In this document: in pieces, positions 35,738-45,419 of the stretch
Position numbering within the stretch: position 1 is the first letter of the stretch
Layout of the letters: every line of letters begins with the position of its first letter
Source of the DNA: Streptomyces asoensis
Lineage (GTDB): Bacteria > Actinomycetota > Actinomycetes > Streptomycetales > Streptomycetaceae
Length of the DNA: 64,000 nucleotides
Direction of reading: 5' to 3'
Assembly: GCF_013085465.1 (NCBI RefSeq)
Contig: NZ_CP049838.1
Location: 2,976,001 to 3,040,000, forward strand
The notes under the pieces: generated by a model
Database searches by the model: none
The model's input: only the letters and a program-made list of their open reading frames with translations
What the model was told of the DNA's origin: nothing
Position numbers and translations under genes: made by a program

Positions 35738-36598
35738 CTAAGGCGTTCCTGTGAGACTCCGGGCGGCCTTGGCGGCCGTTCTGCCCTGGAGCCGGGCCGC
35801 CGTTTCGCGGATCTCCGGCAGACGCGCGGTGAGGGCGGCGCCGGGGCAGCTGGTCATGTAGCCGTCTTTGTGGCCGGCCAGCGCGGGGAGGGTGGCGGTG
35901 GCGCCGGCGGCGTACCGGCTGCGGCTGTTGCTGGAGGTGAGCCGGACGTCCGTGCGCGGGTCGATGTCGGACAGCCCGAGCTTCCAGGCGGTCAGGGCGG
36001 CGATCGCGTCGACCATCGCCTGCGGCACCGGCACCCCGGCGGTGAACGTGCCGAGTGCGGCGATGCCGGCCGTGCGGTGGTTGAAGCCCTGGGTGTGGGC
36101 GCCGGTGACGGGCCGGTCGACGCCGCCCGCGCGGCCCTCGTAGATCGTGCCGCAGCGGTCGACGAGGAAGTTGTAGCCGATGTCGTCCCAGTCCCGGGCG
36201 CCGATCTGGCCCGCGTACAGGTAGCGGATGATGCGGGGCGCGTCGGCGCAGGAGTAGCCGTTGGGCGAGTCGGTGTGGTGCACGAAGACGGCGACGACCT
36301 TGTCGTCGTAGCGCGGGGGCGGCTGCGCGTGCCGGGCGAGGTCGTCCAGCCAGGCGGCGCGGGGCACGACGGGCGGCCGGACCGCCGGGTGGACGGCGGC
36401 GGGCCGGGCGGCCGGCGGGCGGCTGCCCGACGCGGCCGTGGCGGCGTGGTCGACGCCGCCCGCGCACAGCCCCAGGGCGGTCACGGCGGCGAGCCCGGGC
36501 AGGCAGCCCAGGAGCACGAGGAGCGGGCCCGGTATCCGCGCCGGGCGCCGTCCTCGGGTTCCCCGCGCGCCGCGGGCGGCCGGTCGGAGGGCACACAT
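35738..36598 (-). CDS. peptidoglycan-recognition-type N-acetylmuramoyl-L-alanine amidase, exported
   Basis: The 286-residue protein has an N-terminal signal/anchor (PGPLLVLLGCLPGLAAVTALGLCAGG, about 25-50), a Pro/Ala linker and a PGRP/Amidase_2 domain (75-280). Zinc ligands are visible: His in VAVFVHHTDSPNGYSC, a second His in GAHTQGFNHRTAGIA and Cys in GYMTSCPGAAL. The catalytic-type Tyr is in WDDIGYNFLVDRCGTIYEGRAGG. It should cleave the stem peptide from muramic acid. Start ATG 36598. It is divergent from the CvpA-protease gene. Confidence 0.9.
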   Translation of the reverse strand: MCALRPAARGARGTRGRRPARIPGPLLVLLGCLPGLAAVTALGLCAGGVDHAATAASGSRPPAARPAAVHPAVRPPVVPRAAWLDDLARHAQPPPRYDDKVVAVFVHHTDSPNGYSCADAPRIIRYLYAGQIGARDWDDIGYNFLVDRCGTIYEGRAGGVDRPVTGAHTQGFNHRTAGIAALGTFTAGVPVPQAMVDAIAALTAWKLGLSDIDPRTDVRLTSSNSRSRYAAGATATLPALAGHKDGYMTSCPGAALTARLPEIRETAARLQGRTAAKAARSLTGTP

Positions 36599-36805
36599 AA
36601 GGCCACTGTCGACCGGTTCCGGTCCGTCCGCGATGTGTGCTGTGCCACCTGGTGGAACCATCCTCCCGGTCCACGACGTTTTCCGGGGTATCACGCATGC
36701 GTGGCCGGTTCGGTCGGTCACGCGCGCGTGATCGACGGGTAGCTGATCACTGGGCCCTTCCCGCACGTACTCACCGACCAGGGGTTCCAACAGAAAGGCG
36801 GCCGT

Positions 36806-37990
36806 GTGGACCTGCTCGACATCCTGCTGGTGCTGGTGATCCTGGCCTACGCCGGCTCCGGCTACCGGCGCGGACTGGTGGCCGGCTGTGTCTCGCTCGC
36901 CGGGTTCGTGGGCGGCGCGGTGATCGGCGTGTGGGTCCTGCCGTGGCTGATGGACCTGGTGACACCGGCGACCACGGCGGCGACGGTGACGGCGGTGCTC
37001 ACGGTCCTCCTCCCCGCGGTGGCCGGACACGAGCTGGCGGGGCGGCTGGCGCTGCGGCTGCGACGTGAGCTGGACCGCGGGCCGCTCAGGGTGGCCGACG
37101 GGGTCGGCGGGGCGGCGGCGAACGCGGTGGCGGTGCTCATCGTGGCGTGGGTGGCGGCGAGCGTGCTGGGCGCGTCCTCGTCCCCGGTGGTCACGTCGTC
37201 GATACGGGACTCCCGGCTGCTGGGGGCCGTGCAGGACGCCATGCCGGACACCACGCCCACCTGGTTCTCGCGGGCCACCTCGGCACTGACCCAGGCGGGC
37301 TTCCCGCAGGTCTTCAACCCGTTCGAGAACGAGTCGACGGCCGAGGTCGCCAAGCCCACCGGCGACAGCGTCACCCCGAGCGCGACCGACGCGGCCAAGC
37401 TGAGCACGGTGAAGATCGAGGGTGTCTCGGGCGACCAGGGCCGCGAGGGCAGCGGCTTCGTGTACGCGAGCGAGCATGTGATGACCAACGCGCACGTGGT
37501 GGCGGGCATCGACGACCCGACCGTACGGATCGGCGGCGTGGGCCGGTCGTACGACGCGCGCGTGGTGCTCTTCGACCCGGACAAGGACGTGGCCGTGCTG
37601 TACGTGCCGGACCTGAGGGCGCCGGTCCTGAGTTTCGACGACGACGCCTCGCGCGGGGACTCGGCGGTCGTCGCCGGCTATCCGCAGGACGGCGACCTGA
37701 ACCTCCAGGCGGCGACGGTAGCGAACCGGGTGAAGGCGACCGGCCGGAACATCTACAACGACGAGATCGTCACCCGGGAGATCTACTCGATCCGCTCCAC
37801 CGTCCGCCCCGGCAACTCCGGCGGCCCGCTGCTGACCACCGCGGGCCGGGTCTACGGCGTCGTCTTCGCCCGCTCCACCTCCGACGACGAGACGGGGTAC
37901 GTGCTCACGGCGGCCGAGGTGGCCGGCGACGCCGAGCGGGCGGCGAAGGCGACGGAGCCGGTGGACACGGGGAAGCTGGCGACCTCCTGA
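36806..37990 (+). CDS. CvpA-type membrane-anchored trypsin-like serine protease (MarP-like)
   Basis: The 394-residue protein has four N-terminal membrane helices of the CvpA fold (1-125) and an extracytoplasmic chymotrypsin-like domain (about 195-385). The triad is visible as His in MTNAHVVAGIDD, Asp in FDPDKDVAVLYV and Ser in RPGNSGGPLLT. The layout matches M. tuberculosis MarP, which protects against acid and processes peptidoglycan hydrolases. The divergent amidase gene makes a cell-wall role attractive. GTG start at 36806. Confidence 0.92.
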   Translation: MDLLDILLVLVILAYAGSGYRRGLVAGCVSLAGFVGGAVIGVWVLPWLMDLVTPATTAATVTAVLTVLLPAVAGHELAGRLALRLRRELDRGPLRVADGVGGAAANAVAVLIVAWVAASVLGASSSPVVTSSIRDSRLLGAVQDAMPDTTPTWFSRATSALTQAGFPQVFNPFENESTAEVAKPTGDSVTPSATDAAKLSTVKIEGVSGDQGREGSGFVYASEHVMTNAHVVAGIDDPTVRIGGVGRSYDARVVLFDPDKDVAVLYVPDLRAPVLSFDDDASRGDSAVVAGYPQDGDLNLQAATVANRVKATGRNIYNDEIVTREIYSIRSTVRPGNSGGPLLTTAGRVYGVVFARSTSDDETGYVLTAAEVAGDAERAAKATEPVDTGKLATS

Positions 37991-38003
37991 GCCCCGCGGC
38001 GCT

Positions 38004-38510
38004 CTACAACGGGCGCCCCATGAACACGTCGTCCACGTACTCCCCACCCAGCAGGAACTCCTCCGGCAGGACGCCCTCCACCACGAAACCCTCGGACTCG
38101 TAGAGCTTGCGGGCCGGGGTGTTGTGACCGAGGACGCGCAGGGTGATCCGCCGGGCGCCCTGTCGGCGGGCCTCCTCGAGGGCGGCGCGGATCAGCGCCC
38201 GCCCGACGCCCCGGCCGCGCCCCTCGTCGAGGACGGCGAGGCCCTGTATCTGCCGCACGTGGGCGTTGCAGGCGAGCGAGGTGGGCAGGGCGAGGCGGAC
38301 GTAGCCGATGACTCGATCGTCCAGTTCGGCGACCAGATGGTCCGCGGGGACGTGGCGCTCGTCGAAGAAGGGCTTGTACGGCGGCTCCGGCTCGGGCGTG
38401 ACCGCGTGCAGAGGGGACCAGGTCAGACGGTCGACGAGGGCCAGCGCCTCCGCGTCGGCGGACCGTGCGGTGCGGATGCGGGGTGCGGAAAGTTCGGGCA
38501 TGGCCGTCAC
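38004..38510 (-). CDS. GNAT-family N-acetyltransferase
   Basis: The 168-residue cytoplasmic acyl-CoA acyltransferase carries the acetyl-CoA pyrophosphate loop in LAVLDEGRGRGVGRALIRAALEEARRQG and the C-terminal strand TLRVLGHNTPARKLYESEGFVVEGVLPEEFLLGGEYVDDVFMGRPL. The RimI/phosphinothricin-acetyltransferase-like end suggests small-molecule or N-terminal acetylation. An internal start at 38501 (MPELSAP) is also possible. It is divergent from the epimerase gene, with 62 nt between. Confidence 0.88.
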   Translation of the reverse strand: MTAMPELSAPRIRTARSADAEALALVDRLTWSPLHAVTPEPEPPYKPFFDERHVPADHLVAELDDRVIGYVRLALPTSLACNAHVRQIQGLAVLDEGRGRGVGRALIRAALEEARRQGARRITLRVLGHNTPARKLYESEGFVVEGVLPEEFLLGGEYVDDVFMGRPL

Positions 38511-38572
38511 CCTATGGCGGGGAGACGGCGCCCAGACCGGGGTTTTATCGGGTCACCGGGCAGGATGGCCGC

Positions 38573-39466
38573 ATGGAACGTGAGCGAATCGCGGTGGCCG
38601 GTGCCTCCGGCCTGATCGGCAGTGCCCTGGTGCGGTCCCTGACCGCGGACGGGCACCGGGTGGTACGCCTCGTGCGCCATGCGCCCCGGGGCGCGGACGA
38701 GGTGCGCTGGGACCCCGAACGGGGGCAGGTGGACACGGCCGGGCTCGCCGGATGCGACGCCGTGGTCAATCTGGCCGGGGCGGGGGTCGGCGACCGGCGC
38801 TGGAGCGAGGCGTACAAGAAGCGGATCCACGACAGCCGGGTACACGGTACGACGGCGCTGGCGAAGGCCGTCGCCTCGCTCGACGAACGGCCGCGGGTGT
38901 TCGTGAACGGCAGCGCGATGGGTCTGTACGGCGAGACGGGCGAGCGGGTCGTGGACGAGGGCTCGCCCGCCGGGAGCGGCTTCCTGCCGGAGCTGTGCGT
39001 GGAGTGGGAGGCGGCCGCGGGTCCCGCCCAGGAGGCGGGCGTCCGTACCGTCTTCACCCGGACCGGGCTGGTCGTGGCGCGCGGCGGCGGGGCCTGGGGC
39101 AAGCTGTTCCCCCTCTTCACGGCCGGGCTCGGGGGGCGGATGGGCGACGGCCGGCAGTACTGGTCGTACATCGCGCTGCACGACGAGGTGGCGGCGATCC
39201 GGCATCTACTCGACCGGGACGACCTGTCGGGGCCGTTCAATCTGACCGCGCCCGAGCCGCTGACGAACCGGGAGATCACCGAGGCGATGGGGCGGGTGCT
39301 GCACCGGCCGACGCTGTTCGCGGTGCCGGCTCCGGTGCTGCGCTCGGTGCTGGGCGAGATGGCCGGGGACGTGCTGGGCAGCGCGCGGGTGGTGCCGAAG
39401 CGGCTGCTGGAGTCCGGGTTCACCTTCGCGTTCCCTGGGATCGAGGACGCCATCCGGGCAGCCTGA
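38573..39466 (+). CDS. TIGR01777-family NAD-dependent epimerase/dehydratase-like protein
   Basis: The 297-residue extended SDR protein has the dinucleotide-binding start RIAVAGASGLIGSALVRSL, the hallmark DAVVNLAGAGVGDRRWSEAYKKRIHDSRVHGT and the C-terminal LTAPEPLTNREITEAMGRVLHRPTLFAVPAPVLR (DUF1731). These are features of the YfcH/SulA-type group. The true substrate is unknown across the family. ATG 38573. Confidence 0.9.
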   Translation: MERERIAVAGASGLIGSALVRSLTADGHRVVRLVRHAPRGADEVRWDPERGQVDTAGLAGCDAVVNLAGAGVGDRRWSEAYKKRIHDSRVHGTTALAKAVASLDERPRVFVNGSAMGLYGETGERVVDEGSPAGSGFLPELCVEWEAAAGPAQEAGVRTVFTRTGLVVARGGGAWGKLFPLFTAGLGGRMGDGRQYWSYIALHDEVAAIRHLLDRDDLSGPFNLTAPEPLTNREITEAMGRVLHRPTLFAVPAPVLRSVLGEMAGDVLGSARVVPKRLLESGFTFAFPGIEDAIRAA

Positions 39467-39627
39467 TCCTTCACGTGACCGTATGCGACCGCCGTGCGAC
39501 CGTGCCCTGCCCATGCGCGACTGTTCCTGACCGATCACGGCCCTAACCTCGACCCGAACTCGGGTATCCGGGACGGCTGTTGGGGGCATGACGTCTCCAC
39601 CGGCCGCGCAACCTCGAGGAGGGGCAC

Positions 39628-41046
39628 GTGCTTGAGCCCGCGTACCAGGCAGACGTCGTCGTGGTGGGAGCCGGTGTCGCCGGACTCTCCGCCGCGCATC
39701 GGCTGGCCAGCGCAGGAGTAACGACCGCAGTCCTGGAGGCCGCTCCTTACGTGGGCGGCCGCATGTCGACGGAGAAGGTCGACGGTTTCCGGCTCGACCG
39801 CATCGGGCAGCTGCTGTCCACGGCGTATCCGGAACTGGACCTGACACCGGGGCTGGACGCGCTCGTCCTGCGTCCGTTCGCGCCGGGGGTCCTGCTGCAC
39901 AGCGACGGGCGCCATCACCGCGCGGGCGCGCAGGCCGGCGCGGGGAGCGCAAGGGGCGCACTGCACGCCGTACGCGCCCTGGCGAGCGTTCCCCGGCCGG
40001 GCGCGCTGCCCAGGCCGCGCGCCGGCGGCTCCCCGGCCACGCAGGTGCGTCCGGCGCCGCCGCCCAGGGTCCGGGCGGGGGCGCCGCTGGGCACCGCCGT
40101 GGACCAGGCCCGGCTGGGCGCCGCGCTCACCCGGCTCGCGGTCACCCCCGCCGAACGGCTGATGCGCCGCCCGGAGTCGCCGGCCGCCCAGGCCCTCGCA
40201 GCCCGTGGTCTGCCCGCCCGCACGATCGACGGCTTCCTGCGTCCGCTGCTCGCCGCGCTGCTCTGCGACCCCGACCTCACCACCTCCAGCCGGTGCGCGG
40301 ACCTCGCGCTGCGCGCCTTCGCGGCCGGCCGGCTGTCGCTGCCGGAGGGCGGGGCCGAGGTACTGCCCGAGCTGCTCGCGCGGACGCTGCCGCCGGGCAC
40401 CGTGCACACCGGGGTGCGGGTCACCTCGGTCTCCACGACCTCGGTGACCACCGCCGAGCACGGTGAGTTCCGCTGCCGCGCCGTGCTGGTCGCCACCGAC
40501 GCGCGCACCGCGGCGGAGCTGCTGCCCGGGCTGCGGGTGCCCGACTTCCATCCGGTGACGGTCGTCCACCACACGACGGACGACCCGCCCGGGACCGGAG
40601 CCTCGCTGCTCCTCGACGCCGACCGGGGCGGGCCGGTCGCGCACACGGCCGTGGTCAGCCGGGTCGATCCCAGCCGCGCGCCCGCGGGACGTGCGCTGAT
40701 CTCGTCCACGGTCCTCGGCACACCGCCGCCGGGCGTCGACACCGCCGTACGCATGCATCTGTCCCGGCTGTACGGCACCTCGACCGCGCGCTGGGAGACG
40801 CTGGCCGTGCATCACACAGCCGAGGCCGTGCCGGCGATGCGGGCGCCGCACGATCTGCGGCGGGCGGTGCGGTTGCTGGCGGGCCTGTACGTGTGCGGTG
40901 ACCATCGGGACACCAGCACCGTGCAGGGCGCGCTGCACTCGGCGCACCGGGCCGCGTCGGCGATCGTCTCCGATCTGGGCGCCGCCGGTTCACTGCGCCT
41001 GGCCGACCCGCGCCCGACGGCCCGCGAGGAGCAGGCGGCGGCGTGA
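39628..41046 (+). CDS. FAD-dependent amine oxidase/protoporphyrinogen-oxidase-like oxidoreductase
   Basis: The 472-residue flavoprotein has a FAD-binding GxGxxG (VVVVGAGVAGLSAAHRLASAGVTTAVLEA), the GG doublet YVGGRMSTEKVDGFRLDR, and the C-terminal flavin-contacting LAGLYVCGDHRDTSTVQGALHSAHRAASAI. This is the topology of monoamine oxidase, PPO and carotene desaturase. A Pro/Arg/Ala-rich insertion (about 95-155) is unusual in the family. GTG start with GAGGAGGGG upstream. The substrate is not deducible from context. Confidence 0.87.
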   Translation: MLEPAYQADVVVVGAGVAGLSAAHRLASAGVTTAVLEAAPYVGGRMSTEKVDGFRLDRIGQLLSTAYPELDLTPGLDALVLRPFAPGVLLHSDGRHHRAGAQAGAGSARGALHAVRALASVPRPGALPRPRAGGSPATQVRPAPPPRVRAGAPLGTAVDQARLGAALTRLAVTPAERLMRRPESPAAQALAARGLPARTIDGFLRPLLAALLCDPDLTTSSRCADLALRAFAAGRLSLPEGGAEVLPELLARTLPPGTVHTGVRVTSVSTTSVTTAEHGEFRCRAVLVATDARTAAELLPGLRVPDFHPVTVVHHTTDDPPGTGASLLLDADRGGPVAHTAVVSRVDPSRAPAGRALISSTVLGTPPPGVDTAVRMHLSRLYGTSTARWETLAVHHTAEAVPAMRAPHDLRRAVRLLAGLYVCGDHRDTSTVQGALHSAHRAASAIVSDLGAAGSLRLADPRPTAREEQAAA

Positions 41047-41145
41047 GCGATGGGCCGGGGTACCCCTGGGGCCCCGCCCCCAGACCCCCGGCCTGTGCCC
41101 ACCCACCACCATGTCGGTCAGTGGAAAGGCGACGGCCGGGCACTT

Positions 41146-41212
41146 CAGCCCGTCCGGCGTTCGAGGACGAGGCCCGTTCAGGGCCGATAGGGGGTCCGGG
41201 GCGGCAGCCCCC
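41146..41212 (-). repeat. dispersed intergenic repeat, copy 2 (inverted)
   Basis: CAGCCCGTCCGGCGTTCGAG, GACGAGGCCCGTTCAGGG and GGCGGCAGCCCCC reproduce, in reverse orientation, the element at 12291-12367. It fills the gap between the convergent oxidoreductase and regulator genes. Confidence 0.6.
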
Positions 41213-41223
41213 AGGGGCCGGGG

Positions 41224-42744
41224 TCAGCCCAGCGCCGACACCTTGTCGCGGTAGGTGCGGGCCGGCGCCGCGTCCTTGTACGGCTCGAGTCGGCGTTCGA
41301 AGTCCCGGACGTACTCCAGTGCGCGGACGGACCGCATCTCCGCCGCCTGCCCGGCGGCCTCCGCGGCCAGTTGGCAGGCCTGGTCGAGTTCGCCGAGGCC
41401 CAGCCGGGCGGAGGCGAGGACGACCCGGCAGAACACCCGACTGCGGGCATGCGCGGCGGGACGCAGCTGGAGGGAGCGTTCGGCGTGCTGGGCGGCCGCC
41501 CGGAACTGCTGGAGGTCGCGGTGGCAGTGCCCGAACTCGTCGGCGAGCTGCGCCTCGTCGAAGAAGCGCGCCCAGTGCGGCACCTCGTCGCCGGACTTGG
41601 CCGCCTCCAGCGCGCGTTCGGCGCGGACGAGGGCGGCGGTCGAGGCACGCACCTCGCCGAGCACCCCGTGCCCGCGCGCCTCCGCCGAGTGCAGCAGCGC
41701 CTGCACGACGGCCGGGGCGCCCGTGCCGACCCCCTGCTGGGCCACCCGCGCGAGCTGCACGGCCTCGCGCCCGTGGCCGAGATAGACGGCCTGGCGGCTC
41801 ATGGTGACGAGGACGAAGGAGCCGTACGCCCGGTCCCCGGCCGCCTGGGAGAGGCGCAGGGCCTGGACGAAGTAGCGCTGGGCCAGGCCGTGCGCGGCGA
41901 TGTCGAAGGAGGTCCAGCCCGCGAGGCGGGTCAGGTCCGCGGCCGCGCCGAACAGCCGGCGGCCGGTCTGCTCGCCGTACGCGCCACGCAGCATCGGCTC
42001 GCACTCGTGCTCCAGGTAGCGCACGAGGGCCTGGCGGGCGTGACCGCCGCCGTACCGGTCGTCGAGGGTGCGGAAGAGCTCGCCGACCGAGCGGAGCGCG
42101 GAGATGTCGCCGCCGGTGACCCGCTGGCCGAGGCCCCGCTCACCGCCCTGGCCGCGCTGCCGGGGGACGGCCGCCGGACCGGGCAGCACCTGGGCCGGCG
42201 CCACCATGGGCGGCGTGGACGCGGGCTGCTGGGGCACGGCGGGCCGGGGCGCCGAACGGCCCTGGACGGGCACCCGGGCGGGCGGCTCGCTGCGGGCGAC
42301 CTTCTCGTCGGCCCGCCCGATCAGCCAGTCACGGCTCGGCACGACGAGCCCCGCCGGGGTGAAGGCGATCTTGCGGAGCTCCGCATGACTGCCGGAGTCC
42401 TTGCGCCAGAGCCCGCCGACGATGTCGATGGCCTCCTCGGGGGTACCGGCGAACTCCAGGCCCGCGTAGACGGGGGCACAGGCGTCCAGGCCGAGGTCCT
42501 GGGCGGTGAGACGACGGCCCAGGCGCCGGGTGAAGACCTCGGCGATGAGCGCGGGGGTGGTGCCCCGGGGCTGCTGCCCACGCAGCCAGCGGGTGACGGA
42601 CGTCTTGTCGTATCTGAGATCCAGCCCGTGTTCGAGGCCGAGCTGATCGACGCGACGGGCCAGTCCCGCGTTGGAGAAGCCCGCTTCTGCGATGAGCGCG
42701 GCGAGCTGGCGGTTGGGAGTGCGCTGCGCGGGTCGTTCCGTCAT
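41224..42744 (-). CDS. large regulator with N-terminal HTH and TPR repeats
   Basis: The 506-residue cytoplasmic protein has an N-terminal helix-turn-helix-like region (RTPNRQLAALIAEAGFSNAGLARRVDQLGLEHGLDLRYDKTSVTRWLRGQQPRG), a Pro/Gln-rich linker (about 155-205) and TPR-like helical hairpins to the end. The plan resembles streptomycete developmental regulators of the NsdA/transcriptional-regulator-TPR group, which bind a signal or partner with the TPR part. The specific role is unknown. It is divergent from lipB. Confidence 0.82.
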   Translation of the reverse strand: MTERPAQRTPNRQLAALIAEAGFSNAGLARRVDQLGLEHGLDLRYDKTSVTRWLRGQQPRGTTPALIAEVFTRRLGRRLTAQDLGLDACAPVYAGLEFAGTPEEAIDIVGGLWRKDSGSHAELRKIAFTPAGLVVPSRDWLIGRADEKVARSEPPARVPVQGRSAPRPAVPQQPASTPPMVAPAQVLPGPAAVPRQRGQGGERGLGQRVTGGDISALRSVGELFRTLDDRYGGGHARQALVRYLEHECEPMLRGAYGEQTGRRLFGAAADLTRLAGWTSFDIAAHGLAQRYFVQALRLSQAAGDRAYGSFVLVTMSRQAVYLGHGREAVQLARVAQQGVGTGAPAVVQALLHSAEARGHGVLGEVRASTAALVRAERALEAAKSGDEVPHWARFFDEAQLADEFGHCHRDLQQFRAAAQHAERSLQLRPAAHARSRVFCRVVLASARLGLGELDQACQLAAEAAGQAAEMRSVRALEYVRDFERRLEPYKDAAPARTYRDKVSALG

Positions 42745-42989
42745 CTGCGGTGCGGTCTCCTGCCTGCCGGGCCTTTGACGTGCCCGGATGAAGTGCCCTG
42801 CTGCTGTGAGCAGCCCTTTTGGCCTCGTGAACGGCGCGAATGTAGCGGAGCGTAAGCAGCCGGTCGCACATATCGACGTTCATTCATCCGATCGTGTGAG
42901 GATTGACCCCAGGGCTGACGCGGAACGCGCGGACGTACAGTGGCTTGGGCGCGTTTCGTGCCTGACGACTTTCCAGGGAGGCGCTTGCC

Positions 42990-43787
42990 GTGAGCGAGCT
43001 GCGGTTCGTCCGGATGGGGTTCGGCGGAGACGCCGTCGAGTACCAGGAGGCGTGGGACGAGCAACGCCGCGTGCACGCGGCGCGGTTCACCGACGAGGTT
43101 CCGGACACCGTGCTGCTCCTGGAGCACCCCCCGGTGTACACCGCGGGCCGGCGCACCGCCGATGACGAGCGCCCCCTGGACGGCACCCCGGTCGTGGACG
43201 TGGACCGCGGCGGCAAGATCACCTGGCACGGGCCGGGACAGCTGGTGGGCTACCCGATCCTGAAGCTGCCGCGCCCGGTGGACGTCGTGGCGCACGTACG
43301 TCGTCTGGAAGAGGCCCTGATCCGTGCCTGCGCGGAGTTCGGCCTGGAGACCACGCGGGTCGAGGGCCGCAGCGGGGTGTGGGTGCTCGGCGATCCGGTG
43401 GAACGGCGCCCGTCGCTCGGCGGCCTGTCGCTGGACTTCGACCCCCGGCTCACGGACGACCAGTTCGACCCGCGCCTGAACGGTCCCGAGTACGCCCCCT
43501 CCAACGCCGGCCAGCGCCGCGAGGACCGCAAGCTCGCCCAGATCGGCATCCGGGTCGCCAAGGGCGTCACGATGCACGGCTTCGCGCTCAACGTGAACCC
43601 GGACAACAAGTGGTTCGACCGGATCATCCCGTGCGGGATCCGGGACGCGGGTGTCGCCTCGCTGGCGAACGAGCTGGGCCGCGACGTCACGATCGACGAG
43701 GTGCTGCCGGTGGTCGAGCGGCAGCTGAAGGAGGTCCTCGAGACCGCGGAACCGAAGCCGCGGGAGATCGAGAAGGCGACCGCCTGA
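42990..43787 (+). CDS. lipB: octanoyl-[ACP]:protein N-octanoyltransferase
   Basis: LipB moves the octanoyl group from acyl carrier protein to lipoyl-domain lysines, as on the E2 encoded 13 kb upstream. Motifs are [32 protein letters not shown], catalytic Lys in [18 protein letters not shown] and catalytic Cys in [15 protein letters not shown]. Length (265 aa) fits the family. The start is GTG 42990 with AGGGAGG 8 nt upstream. lipA follows after 116 nt. Confidence 0.96.
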   Translation: MSELRFVRMGFGGDAVEYQEAWDEQRRVHAARFTDEVPDTVLLLEHPPVYTAGRRTADDERPLDGTPVVDVDRGGKITWHGPGQLVGYPILKLPRPVDVVAHVRRLEEALIRACAEFGLETTRVEGRSGVWVLGDPVERRPSLGGLSLDFDPRLTDDQFDPRLNGPEYAPSNAGQRREDRKLAQIGIRVAKGVTMHGFALNVNPDNKWFDRIIPCGIRDAGVASLANELGRDVTIDEVLPVVERQLKEVLETAEPKPREIEKATA

Positions 43788-43903
43788 CCGGGAATGGGCC
43801 CCTCGGCTCTGAGGTTGGCCTCACAGCAGAACCCGGTAAACACGGGCGTACCCTGGTGTACGCCGAAGAATCGAAAGTCTACGCAGACAGGCAGGGAGCC
43901 GAC

Positions 43904-44869
43904 GTGTCCGCAGTCGCACCCGACGGACGCAAGATGCTGCGCCTGGAGGTCCGCAACAGCCAGACCCCCATCGAGCGCAAGCCCGAGTGGATCAAGACCC
44001 GGGCGAAAATGGGTCCCGAGTACACCAAGATGCAGAACCTCGTGAAGAGCGAGGGTCTGCACACCGTGTGCCAGGAAGCCGGCTGTCCCAACATCTACGA
44101 GTGCTGGGAAGACCGTGAGGCCACCTTCCTGATCGGCGGCGACCAGTGCACCCGGCGCTGCGACTTCTGCCAGATCGACACCGGCAAGCCCGAGGCGCTG
44201 GACCGCGACGAGCCGCGGCGCGTCGGTGAGTCCGTCGTCACGATGGACCTGAACTACGCCACCATCACCGGCGTCGCCCGCGACGACCTGGAGGACGGCG
44301 GGGCCTGGCTGTACGCCGAGACGGTCCGGCAGATCCACGCGCAGACCGCCGAGCGGGCGGCCGGACGCACGAAGGTGGAGCTGCTCGCCCCCGACTTCAA
44401 CGCCGTTCCGGAGCAGCTGGCGGAGGTCTTCTCCTCGCGGCCCGAGGTCTTCGCGCACAACGTCGAGACCGTCCCGCGGATCTTCAAGCGGATCCGGCCC
44501 GGCTTCCGCTACGAGCGTTCGCTGAACGTCATCACGGCCGCCCGTGACTACGGGCTCGTCACCAAGTCGAACCTGATCCTCGGCATGGGCGAGACCCGCG
44601 AGGAGGTCAGTGACGCGCTTCGGCAGCTGCACGAGGCCGGCTGCGAACTGGTCACCATCACGCAGTACCTGCGGCCCTCCGTGCGCCACCACCCGGTGGA
44701 GCGCTGGGTCAAGCCGCACGAGTTCGTGGAGCTGAAGGAGGAGGCCGAGCAGATCGGCTTCTCCGGCGTGATGTCGGGCCCGCTGGTACGGTCCTCCTAC
44801 CGTGCCGGGCGCCTGTACCAGATGGCCGTCGAGAAGCGTGGCGCGTTCATCGCCTCACAGGCTGTCTGA
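43904..44869 (+). CDS. lipA: lipoyl synthase
   Basis: The radical-SAM enzyme inserts two sulfurs into the octanoyl group made by LipB, completing lipoate on E2 and related domains. Both clusters are visible: auxiliary cluster Cys in [12 protein letters not shown] (about 54-65) and radical [11 protein letters not shown] (about 80-87). The C-terminal RSSYRAG serine ligand is also present. 321 residues, GTG 43904 with GCAGGGAG upstream. A separate promoter in the 116-nt gap is possible. Confidence 0.96.
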   Translation: MSAVAPDGRKMLRLEVRNSQTPIERKPEWIKTRAKMGPEYTKMQNLVKSEGLHTVCQEAGCPNIYECWEDREATFLIGGDQCTRRCDFCQIDTGKPEALDRDEPRRVGESVVTMDLNYATITGVARDDLEDGGAWLYAETVRQIHAQTAERAAGRTKVELLAPDFNAVPEQLAEVFSSRPEVFAHNVETVPRIFKRIRPGFRYERSLNVITAARDYGLVTKSNLILGMGETREEVSDALRQLHEAGCELVTITQYLRPSVRHHPVERWVKPHEFVELKEEAEQIGFSGVMSGPLVRSSYRAGRLYQMAVEKRGAFIASQAV

Positions 44870-45150
44870 CGCGACGTCAGCTTCCTTGCACCGTACGGTC
44901 GCAGGCCGACTGTGTGAATTCGCGCACAAGCTGCTACTCGCCAGTAGTGACCGATATGACGCGGCCCCGGCCGTCCTCGCAGATGAGGGCGTACGCCGGG
45001 GTCGCGTCAGCGTTTCGGCCCTGCGCATCAAGGCTTCATTCGTGTTTGACCGGTCGGTCACGCCCTGGTAACACCAATCAGTGACGCTGGTATCACATCA
45101 GGTGCACCAGACAGCCCCGTACCCGAAGCCGTCCGAGGGGGACACCCACC
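44870..45150 (+). promoter_or_regulatory. upstream region of the 66-aa gene
   Basis: This 281-bp stretch shows no gene. It holds a near-palindrome TGACCGGTCGGTCA (45047-45060), in the style of TetR operators, and a spaced inverted repeat CTGGT/ACCAG (about 45088-45111), both shortly before the ATG at 45151. No further sites were recognised. Confidence 0.3.
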
Positions 45151-45351
45151 ATGCAGGCCGCGCCCGTTCGCGCCACCGCGATCCCGACCTTCAGCACCGC
45201 ACTGCGCGCCGTCGAGTCGCTGCTCATGAGCAGCGGCCAGCGCACCGCCCGTCGCAACGCCTGGACCTCCGTGCTGGAGGACCGCCGTCGCGCCAAGGAC
45301 CGGGTCGAGGCGCAGCGCGTCCTCGAAGCGGTCACCTCCGCCCGCCCCTGA
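45151..45351 (+). CDS. small conserved basic protein (66 aa)
   Basis: The basic helical protein begins MQAAPVRATAIPTFSTALRAVESLL and continues with an Arg/Glu-rich helix (RTARRNAWTSVLEDRRRAKDRVEAQRVLEAV). No membrane segment. GAGGGGG lies upstream. Position between lipA and the DUF4191 gene is typical for Streptomyces. Function unknown; nucleic-acid or protein binding is possible from the charge pattern. Confidence 0.75.
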   Translation: MQAAPVRATAIPTFSTALRAVESLLMSSGQRTARRNAWTSVLEDRRRAKDRVEAQRVLEAVTSARP

Positions 45352-45419
45352 CCCACCCCCTCCCCACACCTCCCCTCCTGCCGTCGTAGGCGCCTCCGGG
45401 GCCACGTAGACTTTGCGGC

